Below, one piece after another: positions 1-5,781 of a stretch of DNA of 8,391 nt (position 1 is the first letter of the stretch; each line of letters starts with the position of its first letter). This stretch comes from Treponema sp. (GTDB taxonomy: Bacteria > Spirochaetota > Spirochaetia > Treponematales > Breznakiellaceae): assembly GCA_031272575.1 (NCBI GenBank), contig JAISTO010000095.1, forward strand, positions 1-8,391, written 5' to 3'. A program made the translations under genes and the position numbers. The notes beneath the pieces are model-generated. The model did not search any database, had not been told where the DNA came from, and saw only the letters and a program-made list of their open reading frames with translations.

Positions 1-358
1 GCGCCAGGTTGGCGAGCACCTCGTTCACATTAATGTTGATGGATGTACCCGCCCCCCCTTGCAGCGCGCAGGTCACAAAAAGGTCACTTGACGAAAACGA
101 CTCTTCCCGCTCCAGGAGCGCGTCGCAGGCGGCGGCTATCGCGCGGTATATTTCATCCCTACCCCCCCCCTCCCTTCCCGCAAGTTTTTGATAAGTGACT
201 GCCGCCGCTTTTTTTACCAGCACAAACGCGCGCAAGAGTTTCGGGTGCACCGGCCGGTAAGAAAGCGCGAAGTTTTCTTTTGCCCGCAGACTCTGCAGGC
301 CGTAGAGCGCGTCATCGGGGATTTCCCGCCCGCCGAGAAAGTCTTTTTCAACACGCAT
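1..358 (-). CDS. aspA: Aspartate ammonia-lyase, N-terminal part (cut by window edge)
   Basis: Aspartase converts L-aspartate to fumarate and ammonia in the cytoplasm; family members are homotetramers. The visible 119 residues start with MRVEKDFLGGREIP and continue with YGLQSLRAKENF (20-31), matching the aspartase/fumarase superfamily N-terminus. QGGAGTS (100-106) followed by NVNEVLAN is the aspartase form of the substrate-loop signature; class II fumarases have a TGSGTQTNMN-type sequence here, so aspartase is preferred. The catalytic serine loop lies beyond the window. ATG at 358 is the only sensible start, aligning with the family N-terminus. It begins 4 nt after the PilZ stop and has no clear Shine-Dalgarno, which suggests translational coupling to the upstream genes. 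A run of nine G (162-170) encodes Gly64-66 between two helices. Identity is sure at family level; aspartase versus fumarase is fairly sure. Confidence 0.9.
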   Translation of the reverse strand, partial: MRVEKDFLGGREIPDDALYGLQSLRAKENFALSYRPVHPKLLRAFVLVKKAAAVTYQKLAGREGGGRDEIYRAIAAACDALLEREESFSSSDLFVTCALQGGAGTSININVNEVLANLA

Positions 359-362
359 AAGT

Positions 363-668
363 TTAAGACAGGCGGGCCTTTGCGATAAAGGCGCTCAATG
401 CGGGACTGGGTTCTTCTACAAAAAAGCCCGTCGAGTGCCTGCCCTGCCTGAAGGAGAGCCAGCGCACGACCACCGGCGCCTCGAAGGAGGCCAGGCCGCT
501 CTCGGGGGCGGGGGTTATGGTGATGCGGCAGCGGGCGCCGGGTTCAAGCGCCGGAGCCTCCGCGCTGAGGATAGAAAACCCTTTTTCGCTGAGGTTTTTT
601 ATCTGCACCTCCGCGTGAAAGCCGTCTATACCCACGGCCGCGGCCACTTCGCCCGCCTGTTTTTTCAT
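363..668 (-). CDS. Small PilZ-domain-like protein in the switch operon
   Basis: This 101-residue protein is probably a single PilZ-type beta-barrel. The sequence shows NLSEKG (25-30), the [DN]xSxxG motif of PilZ domains, preceded by strand-like HAEVQIK. It is followed by an LEPGARCRITI strand (41-51), VVVRWLSF (66-73) and STGFFVEE (79-86), which resembles the closing G-hydrophobic-F strand of the family. The upstream RxxxR c-di-GMP motif is absent from the 24 residues before NLSEKG, so nucleotide binding is doubtful. ATG at 668 lies 2 nt after the fliY TAG; the weak GGGGTAGGA stretch upstream would serve as ribosome site and overlaps the fliY end. It sits between fliY and aspA. PilZ proteins of the YcgR type act on flagellar stators or switch, so a motor role is a reasonable inference, not shown. 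The PilZ call rests on motif and strand pattern only. Confidence 0.75.
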   Translation of the reverse strand: MKKQAGEVAAAVGIDGFHAEVQIKNLSEKGFSILSAEAPALEPGARCRITITPAPESGLASFEAPVVVRWLSFRQGRHSTGFFVEEPSPALSAFIAKARLS

Positions 669-670
669 TC

Positions 671-1762
671 CTACCCCAGATCGTTCACCCGCTCCATCGG
701 CGACACAATTTCCGTTACCCGTACGCCGAAGTTTTCGTCGATTACCACCACCTCGCCCTTGGCGATCGGTTTGTGGTTCACGAGGATGTCGACCGGCTCG
801 CCCGCCAGTTTGTCCAGTTCGATGATCGTACCTTCCCCCATGCTGAGGATCTCTTTGATGAGGCGGCGGGTGCGCCCAAGTTCCACGGTCATCTCCATGA
901 AGACGTCGAGCAGCAGGTTGATGTTTCCCTGCTCCTGGGATACGGCCCGCGGATTCAGCGGGGGGAACTGCACGGGCTGCACACTGGGGCTGCCGCCGTA
1001 GCCGCCGCCCCCTCCGAAGCCCGCGCCCGCGCCGAAGCCGCCCGCGCCGAAGCCGCCCGCGCCCAGGCCTGCCGCGCCCAAGCCTGCCGCGCCCGGCGCC
1101 GCTCCCTGCGCGGCGGCACTTTTCTGCCGGATGCCGGCCGCTATGCCATGCGCCACCTGGGGCCCGAGCACTTCCCACACCTCGTGGGCGGTTCCATCCC
1201 CCAGGTCGAGTTCCCAGTGCACTACCGCGAAATCCCCCTCGGGAAGCGCGGCGGCGGCCTTGGGTACGTTCGCGCCCTCAGGCGGCGCCGACGCGATGCC
1301 CTTGCTGCCGGTCTTGTCCGAAAGCGCCTCCGCTTCGGCGTTCACGATGCCGTTCAGCACCTCGCCTATGACGGATATGGCCATCTCGTCCAGCGTAATG
1401 TCCGCTTCCTTGGTCATCGCGCTGGCGACCGCCTTCGCGCCGGCCTCCGGCAAAAGGAACGAATGCTCCCCCGGGAACCCCGCGCTGAAGTCAGCCTTTA
1501 CCGCGGTGACCTTGTCGGGAAGTTCCGGCAGCAGCGCGTCCCGGTTGACGAAACGCACCGTGGGGTTCCGAAGTGACGCGGAGCCCCCAACCGCCGCCGC
1601 AAGACTTACGGATTCCGGTTCCGCGGCCCCCTGAAAAAATTGCTCCAGAATAGAGGCATCGTCTTCGGCCCCGCCCTGCGGCACTCCGCCTTGCGAAGCG
1701 CTGCTGTCTACCCCGGACAAGAGGGCGTCTATTTCAGCCTGAGAAAGAGCACCGTCACTCAT
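671..1762 (-). CDS. fliY: Flagellar motor switch protein FliY (FliN-type C-terminus, CheC-like middle)
   Basis: This 363-residue protein is a C-ring component of the flagellar switch. Residues 6-17 (LSQAEIDALLSG) match the N-terminal EIDALL segment that binds CheY-P in FliM/FliY. Residues about 35-215 resemble the CheC/FliY phosphatase fold, with S130-x3-E134-x2-N137-x22-P160 matching the active-site pattern exactly. An equally spaced first copy reads S37/Q41/Q44/P67, with both key residues changed. Residues 219-258 are a Gly/Ala-rich linker of pentapeptide repeats. The SpoA (FliN) domain is at about 281-356 and includes LDVFMEMTVELGRT, EPVDILVN and KGEVVVIDENFGVRV. ATG at 1762 overlaps the fliM stop (ATGA) and has a strong GGAGG 7 nt upstream, inside the fliM end. 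FliN is the alternative name for short relatives; length and the CheC-like middle favour FliY. Family knowledge says FliY proteins can dephosphorylate CheY-P; this is inferred here. Confidence 0.95.
   Translation of the reverse strand: MSDGALSQAEIDALLSGVDSSASQGGVPQGGAEDDASILEQFFQGAAEPESVSLAAAVGGSASLRNPTVRFVNRDALLPELPDKVTAVKADFSAGFPGEHSFLLPEAGAKAVASAMTKEADITLDEMAISVIGEVLNGIVNAEAEALSDKTGSKGIASAPPEGANVPKAAAALPEGDFAVVHWELDLGDGTAHEVWEVLGPQVAHGIAAGIRQKSAAAQGAAPGAAGLGAAGLGAGGFGAGGFGAGAGFGGGGGYGGSPSVQPVQFPPLNPRAVSQEQGNINLLLDVFMEMTVELGRTRRLIKEILSMGEGTIIELDKLAGEPVDILVNHKPIAKGEVVVIDENFGVRVTEIVSPMERVNDLG
1029..1088 (-). repeat. Four 15-bp tandem repeats in the fliY linker
   Basis: On the plus strand, four 15-bp units lie end to end at 1029-1043, 1044-1058, 1059-1073 and 1074-1088. 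The first two are identical (gcgccgaagccgccc) and the last two differ from each other by one base; a partial fifth unit follows. In frame they encode GAAGL/GAGGF pentapeptides in the linker between the CheC-like part and the SpoA domain of FliY. Since the unit is a multiple of three, gain or loss of copies would change linker length without breaking the frame. Confidence 0.85.
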
Positions 1763-2787
1763 ATCATTTCCTCCCCTTCACTAAATTCCTGAAAATCCGC
1801 GGCGTCGAGCACCGCTGTCCGTTTTATGATCTGTACCGCCATTTTTTTGCCGATTACTCCCGGCCTGCACAGAAACTTTTTTTTGTTTCCCACATTGAGC
1901 GAGTAAGGGTCCCCCACCCGCGTGTTGTAAAGCCGCACCACATCGCCTGCCTTCAGCGCAAGGACGTCCCGTATGGAAATATCAATCTTGCCGAGTTCCG
2001 CCACCATGTTCACGTCGATGTCGGCCAATTTCTCTTCGAGAATGTTGATGTTTTCCGGCGTGTTGCCGCGCCGCACCGACGAGTACCAGAACTGCGCCGA
2101 CAGTTTCCCGATGATAGGTTCGATGGTCAGATAGGGTATGCAGAAGTTCATCATGCCCTCGACTTCCCCCACCTTTGTTTCCAGGGTGACCAGTACGACC
2201 ATATCGTTGGGCGGCACGATCTGCGCAAACTGCGGGTTCGTGTCGATCTGCCCCAGCCGGGGCCGCAGGTCGATCACCGTGGTCCAGGCCTCCCGCATAT
2301 TCCCCAGAATGCGGACGATGATCCCCTCCATAACCGAAGTCTCGATGTCCGTGAGTTCGTGCTGGCCCTTCGTGCCCTCGCCCGTGCCCCCGAAGAGCCG
2401 GTCGATAATCGAAAAACTGACCGCGGGGTCGATCTCGAGGATGGCGTTGCCTTTGAGGGGGTCCATGTTGATGATCGCCAGGGTCGTGGGCGTGGGGATA
2501 GAGCGGATAAACTCCTCGTAGGTGAGTTGATCGACCGACGCCACGTGCACATGGATGATGCTCCGCAGGCTGGCGGAGAGACTCGTGGTAGTAAGGCGGG
2601 CGAAGGTCTCGTGCATAATCTGGATGGTCCGGATCTGCTCCTTCGAGAACTTGTCCGGCCTTTTGAAGTCGTAAATCTTGATCTTCCGGGTGTCCGCCGC
2701 GGGCCGAAAATCCGCAGGCTCCGTTTCCCCCTGGTTGATCGCGTTGAGTAACTGGTCTATTTCATCCTGCGAGAGTACTTCAGTCAT
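1759..2787 (-). CDS. fliM: Flagellar motor switch protein FliM
   Basis: FliM is the C-ring subunit that binds CheY-P and, through its middle domain, FliG, thereby setting rotation direction. The 342 residues show the N-terminal CheY-binding segment LSQDEIDQLL (5-14). KIYDFKRPDKFSKEQIRT (36-53) opens the middle domain, and LFGGTGEG (131-138) contains the GGxG loop used for FliG contact. A C-terminal SpoA domain spans about 255-328 (IDVNMVAELGKIDISIRDVLAL). The length is usual for the family and no key part is missing. ATG at 2787 is preceded by AGGGG at 5 nt, and the stop overlaps the fliY start by 4 bp. The gene is first in a fliM-fliY-pilZ-aspA unit with its own sigma-70-like promoter. In the well-known treponemal fla operon, fliM-fliY sit between fliL and fliP; here those neighbours are absent and a divergent ychF stands upstream instead. 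Confidence 0.98.
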   Translation of the reverse strand: MTEVLSQDEIDQLLNAINQGETEPADFRPAADTRKIKIYDFKRPDKFSKEQIRTIQIMHETFARLTTTSLSASLRSIIHVHVASVDQLTYEEFIRSIPTPTTLAIINMDPLKGNAILEIDPAVSFSIIDRLFGGTGEGTKGQHELTDIETSVMEGIIVRILGNMREAWTTVIDLRPRLGQIDTNPQFAQIVPPNDMVVLVTLETKVGEVEGMMNFCIPYLTIEPIIGKLSAQFWYSSVRRGNTPENINILEEKLADIDVNMVAELGKIDISIRDVLALKAGDVVRLYNTRVGDPYSLNVGNKKKFLCRPGVIGKKMAVQIIKRTAVLDAADFQEFSEGEEMI

Positions 2788-2834
2788 CTATGCCCCTGTT
2801 TTAATATCGGCATTTTCGTGCCGGGTGTGAGACT

Positions 2835-2863
2835 ATGCTACGGAGTTTTGTGTGAAATGTCAA
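2835..2863 (-). promoter_or_regulatory. Sigma-70-type promoter of the fliM operon
   Basis: Read on the minus strand, TTGACA (2863-2858) is followed by a 17-bp spacer and TAGCAT (2840-2835). The -35 is perfect, the spacing ideal and the -10 matches at 4 of 6 positions. The start would be near 2828, giving a leader of about 40 nt. A small hairpin (CGGCA/TGCCG, 2808-2823) lies in that leader. Confidence 0.75.
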
Positions 2864-2869
2864 GTGGCC

Positions 2870-2899
2870 TTGACTCACCCCCCTCCCTTTTGCTACAGT
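2870..2899 (+). promoter_or_regulatory. Sigma-70-type promoter of ychF
   Basis: TTGACT (2870-2875), an 18-bp spacer and TACAGT (2894-2899) form the core; TGC directly before the -10 gives an extended -10. The start is expected near 2906, leaving a leader of about 13 nt that contains AGGAG (2908-2912), 6 nt from the ychF ATG. Its -35 lies 6 bp from the -35 of the divergent fliM promoter. Confidence 0.65.
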
Positions 2900-2918
2900 A
2901 TCCGCATAGGAGTAACGC

Positions 2919-4043
2919 ATGGCCCTCAACTGCGGCATTGTAGGACTCCCCAATGTGGGGAAGTCCACCATTTTTCAGGCGCTTAGTTCCGCGCCCGCGG
3001 AGGCGGCGAACTATCCCTTCTGCACGATAAACCCCAACGTGGGGATCGCGGACATACCGGACGCCCGCCTCGCGCGGCTTACGGAAATCTTCAAGCCGGC
3101 GCGGACCATTCCGGCGTCGGTCGAGTTTGTCGACATAGCGGGCCTGGTGAAAGGCGCGAGCCGCGGCGAGGGGCTCGGTAACCAGTTCCTCTCCCGCATA
3201 CGCGAGGTGGGGGTCATAGCCCATGTGGTACGCTGCTTCGCGGACCCGAACGTTATCCACGTGAACAACAAGGTCGACCCTGCGGACGACATCGAGACCA
3301 TCAACATAGAACTGGCGCTTGCCGATCTGGACGTGCTCGAAAAACGGGCGGAAAAAGCCGAGCGGGTACTCAAAGTGCAGGCAAAGGACGAAAAGCGGCA
3401 GGCGGAACTCTGCCTGGCGGCGCTCGAAAAAATCCGCCCGCTGCTCGAGGACGGGAAGCCGGCGCGCCAGGCCGCGCTGAGCGACGACGAAAGGGCCGCG
3501 GCCGCGGACTGTCACTTTATCACCCTAAAACCCCAGTTGTATGTGTGCAATGTTGACGAGGACGGGGCGCGCGGCTGGGCGGCGGGCAATCCCAACGCGT
3601 GGATACGCGCGGTGCAGGAACGCGCCGCGGCGGAGGGGGCGCAGACCGTCGTGATCTGCGGCAAGTTCGAGGCGGAACTGGCGGGCCTTGAAGACGCGGC
3701 GGAGCGCGCGGCCTTCCTCGAGGAACTGGGCCTTGCCGAAAGCGGCCTCGCCGCGCTGGCAAAGGCGGCCTACCGGCTCCTCGGGCTCCGCACCTTCTTC
3801 ACCGCGGGCGCGGACGAGTGCCGCGCCTGGACTATCCGCGCGGGAAGCGCCGCCCCCAAGGCGGCCGGCGTTATCCACAGCGACTTCGAGCGGGGCTTCA
3901 TAAAGGCGGAAGTCTACGCGTTCGAGGACCTGCTCCGTTACGGCACGGAGGCGAAGATCCGCGAGGCGGGCAAATACCGCGTCGAGGGCCGCGACTACAT
4001 CGTGCAGGACGGGGATGTGCTTTTTTTCAAGTTTAATGTGTAG
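2919..4043 (+). CDS. ychF: Ribosome-associated ATPase YchF (Obg-family, OLA1-like)
   Basis: YchF is a cytoplasmic P-loop protein of the Obg family that prefers ATP to GTP, binds ribosomes and is linked to stress responses and translation. The 374 residues carry the P-loop GLPNVGKS (9-16), switch-region YPFCTINPNVG (32-42) and Walker B/G3 as DIAG (72-75). GLGNQFLSRIREV lies at 85-97. NVDE (211-214) stands where GTPases have NKxD, the usual YchF variant that explains ATP preference. A coiled, charged helical insert at about 130-190 is typical. The C-terminal TGS domain ends with KYRVEGRDYIVQDGDVLFFKFNV-like sequence. Length is close to the E. coli protein (363). ATG at 2919 has AGGAG at 6 nt. 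It is a single gene facing away from the fliM operon; the linked pth often found beside ychF is not here. Confidence 0.97.
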   Translation: MALNCGIVGLPNVGKSTIFQALSSAPAEAANYPFCTINPNVGIADIPDARLARLTEIFKPARTIPASVEFVDIAGLVKGASRGEGLGNQFLSRIREVGVIAHVVRCFADPNVIHVNNKVDPADDIETINIELALADLDVLEKRAEKAERVLKVQAKDEKRQAELCLAALEKIRPLLEDGKPARQAALSDDERAAAADCHFITLKPQLYVCNVDEDGARGWAAGNPNAWIRAVQERAAAEGAQTVVICGKFEAELAGLEDAAERAAFLEELGLAESGLAALAKAAYRLLGLRTFFTAGADECRAWTIRAGSAAPKAAGVIHSDFERGFIKAEVYAFEDLLRYGTEAKIREAGKYRVEGRDYIVQDGDVLFFKFNV

Positions 4044-4070
4044 ATTTTCATAAAAATTCTTTTTTTTTCT
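4042..4070 (+). terminator. Weak possible intrinsic terminator after ychF
   Basis: Right at the ychF stop, an imperfect AT-only hairpin (AGATTTT against AAAAATTCT) runs into nine T (4060-4068). The stem is weak and holds no GC, so termination would be inefficient; read-through into the lipoprotein gene is possible. The poly-T run is the only strong part of the evidence. Confidence 0.35.
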
Positions 4071-4116
4071 CCTGAAAGTGACGTTTTTTCACACGGCGAT
4101 TCCTTAATAGGGGTGA

Positions 4117-4165
4117 CGCGCGGGCGATCAACGCCGGCGCGGGGCGCCGCGGAAAACGCGGCGCC
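4117..4165 (+). promoter_or_regulatory. Two tandem GC-rich hairpins in the leader of the lipoprotein gene
   Basis: Hairpin 1 has arms 4117-4125 and 4133-4141 (nine pairs with one mismatch) and a 7-nt loop. Hairpin 2 has arms 4143-4151 and 4157-4165 (nine perfect pairs, all G/C) with a GAAAA loop. The second ends 2 nt before the Shine-Dalgarno AAGGAG (4168-4173). CGGCGC at 4135-4140 could instead pair with GCGCCG at 4161-4166, so alternative folds exist. No U-run follows, so it is not a simple terminator. A role in translation control or mRNA stability is inferred. Confidence 0.6.
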
Positions 4166-4178
4166 GTAAGGAGAAGCC

Positions 4179-5111
4179 ATGAAAATGAATGCGTTGATGG
4201 CAGGGACGGCGCTGCTGTTCTGCCTGGGCTGCGCGGAAACCGCGGCGGAAAACGCGCAGGCGGCGGAGCCGGCCGAAAACCTCGATCAACTTATCGAGGT
4301 GGAGCGCTCCGGGGGTTATGTGAAGGGCCTGGGTATCCTCGAGTCAGGGATACGCGAGCGCGCCGGGGACTTTTTCGGGGCAGTGCTTGCCACGTTCAAG
4401 GAACTCTGCTGGGCGCGGGGCTACGGCGGCGTCTCGGCCGAGGACATCGAGCGGGGAATGAATGCCATTATCCAGGGCTTTACGGGCCGGGGGACGGCCT
4501 CGGAGCAGACCGCCGCGGCCGCGAAAGGGGCTATCGCTTTTCTGAAAGGCGATTGGCCGGAGGCGCGGCGCCTGCTCGAGGCCGCCAGAGATGCCGAACT
4601 CGAGATTGACGGGTTCGCTCACTGGATGCTGCTCGTCTGCGCGCTCGAGGAGGGGGGGGCGCTGCGGCAGGAGCGCTCCGACTACGGGGCGATTCGCGCG
4701 CGGTTTCAACTTTTCCCTGAGTACTGGTACCGGGGCGCGCGCGCTCACGCGGGTATTGTGGCGGCCGGCTACGCGGAGCAGTGCATCAACCTGAACCCGC
4801 AGGGGCCCTTCGCGGCCGAGTGCCGGACCATCATCGCGCGGTCCCTGGGGCCGGATATCCCCGGGGAGGACCTGCTGTCGAAGGGCGAGATAGACACCCT
4901 CATTGCGGAGGCGGTGAAGGCGGAGGAGCCCGCGCGGCTGCGCGGCCTCTTCCCGCTGATCAGCCTGCCGGACAACGCCTACACCGGCTATGCGCTCAGC
5001 GCCCTCGAACCGCTCTGCGCCCGTCCCGCATTCCGCGCGTTTTTCGCATCGAGCGCGGCAGGGGCCGGGGGCCGCCTCGCCGAGCGGCTCAACGGCCTGC
5101 TCGAAGGGTAG
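4179..5111 (+). CDS. Unrecognised probable lipoprotein, alpha-helical, TPR-like
   Basis: I do not recognise this 310-residue protein. It begins with a short signal peptide (MKMNALMAGTALLFCLG) followed by Cys18. The lipobox would be C-L-G|C, with an unusual Cys at -3, which spirochaetal lipoboxes may tolerate but which leaves a plain signal peptide possible. Residues 19-35 are an Ala/Glu-rich spacer typical of lipoproteins. The mature part is helical; GDWPEARRLLEAARDAELEIDGFAHWMLLVCALEEG (124-159) looks like one TPR/SEL1-type helix pair with the usual small and aromatic positions. Further helical hairpins are suggested to 310. ATG at 4179 has AAGGAG at 5 nt. A run of eight G (4652-4659) covers codons 158-161. 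The gene may be read from ychF or from an unseen promoter in the 135-bp gap. Its last 23 bp overlap the end of the opposing minus-strand frame. Probably exported and membrane-anchored; function unknown. Confidence 0.85.
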   Translation: MKMNALMAGTALLFCLGCAETAAENAQAAEPAENLDQLIEVERSGGYVKGLGILESGIRERAGDFFGAVLATFKELCWARGYGGVSAEDIERGMNAIIQGFTGRGTASEQTAAAAKGAIAFLKGDWPEARRLLEAARDAELEIDGFAHWMLLVCALEEGGALRQERSDYGAIRARFQLFPEYWYRGARAHAGIVAAGYAEQCINLNPQGPFAAECRTIIARSLGPDIPGEDLLSKGEIDTLIAEAVKAEEPARLRGLFPLISLPDNAYTGYALSALEPLCARPAFRAFFASSAAGAGGRLAERLNGLLEG

Positions 5112-5781
5112 GAGGCCAGGATGTCCAGTGCTCGTATGCGGCCTCGACCTCTTCGGCTCGGGTGTCTATCGAGAGGCTGTCAAGCAGGGCCCGGAAACAG
5201 GGGCCGCCTTCCGCTTGAGCCCCCGTGGGGGACTCGTAACACGCGGCGGCAAAGGCAAAACCCCCTGCCGGGATGCTCTCTTCCGCGGCCTCAGCGGCAA
5301 AGTCACCATTTATGATGATCTGTAGATGCCGGCCGTAGGCTATCACCCTTAAGTGATGGCCTGCGTCCGCGCGCTCCCGGGGGGCTTCGGTCCAGGGGAC
5401 GAGGGTCTCGGGGCTGCCGTTTCGGACCACATCCAGGCGGAAGAGGCCCTTTGTCGAGACAAGCAGGCTGTAGTAGGTGCTGTCGTCAATCTTGCGGAAA
5501 AGGAAGCCCCCCGCGCCGTACGCGCCGAGGGGCTCGAGCCGCAGACGCGCGTCGATGATCTGGTTTTCCGCGGAAAGCGCGGGGGCATCGACCCACGCGA
5601 TGCAGCCCGGCCGCTTCAGCGTGAGCGCCAGGCGCCCCTCGCAGGAGGCTTCGTAGGCCGCGCAGGGCCTCAGGTCGAAAGGGCAGGCCCCCGGAGAGGC
5701 GAAACCTGGCCGCAGGATGCCCTCGTCGGCCGCCGCGCCGCGGAAACGGCCGCGAAGCCGGCGGAGAACGCGCGAAAAGAT
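5089..5781 (-). CDS. Beta-sandwich (LamG/DUF1080-like) protein without a normal start codon; possibly a broken gene
   Basis: The minus-strand frame stays open for 235 codons after the thrA stop and has GC-rich third positions like its neighbours. The protein looks genuine: AYEASCEGRLALTLKRPGCIAWVDAP, then GAGGFLFRKIDDSTYYSLLVSTKG and FRLDVVRNGSPETLVPWTEAP. HLRVIAYGRHLQIIINGDF and AGGFAFAAACYE follow. This pattern is that of carbohydrate-binding-like jelly rolls (LamG or 3-keto-disaccharide-hydrolase type). No ATG, GTG or TTG occurs in frame between the thrA stop and GTG at 5430, which lies inside the domain. ATC at 5781 would give (M)FSRVLRRLRGRFRG, a credible N-terminus with AGGGGG 11 nt upstream, so either a non-AUG start or a mutated ATG is possible. 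GTG 5430 would yield only 113 residues and half a domain. The C-terminus stops soon after EVEAAYEHW, so it may also be truncated there. Start and intactness are uncertain; coding nature is fairly sure. Confidence 0.6.
   Translation of the reverse strand: MFSRVLRRLRGRFRGAAADEGILRPGFASPGACPFDLRPCAAYEASCEGRLALTLKRPGCIAWVDAPALSAENQIIDARLRLEPLGAYGAGGFLFRKIDDSTYYSLLVSTKGLFRLDVVRNGSPETLVPWTEAPRERADAGHHLRVIAYGRHLQIIINGDFAAEAAEESIPAGGFAFAAACYESPTGAQAEGGPCFRALLDSLSIDTRAEEVEAAYEHWTSWPPTLRAGR

Noticed and set aside
1..358. Class II fumarase instead of aspartase
   Set aside because: QGGAGTS and YGLQSLRAKENF are of aspartase type; fumarase has TGSGT and WGAQTQRSLEHF-like sequence at these places.
1029..1088. 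Possible CRISPR-like array
   Set aside because: Units are contiguous 15-mers without spacers and are coding; this is a tandem repeat within fliY.
363..1178. Long minus-strand frame running from the fliY linker through to the PilZ stop
   Set aside because: Upstream of 668 it is an Arg/Gly-rich out-of-frame reading of fliY; only the last 101 residues, from ATG 668, look like protein.
4071..4116. Promoter for the lipoprotein gene (TTAATAG near 4104)
   Set aside because: No -35 at acceptable spacing; the nearest GTGACG is about 21 bp away and the -10 match is poor.
4143..4165. Intrinsic terminator for ychF
   Set aside because: The stem is perfect but no U-run follows; instead the lipoprotein ribosome site begins 2 nt later.
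5089..5430. 113-residue gene starting at GTG 5430
   Set aside because: The same reading frame continues upstream with clear protein-like sequence, and this start would cut the domain in half; a longer product or broken gene fits better.
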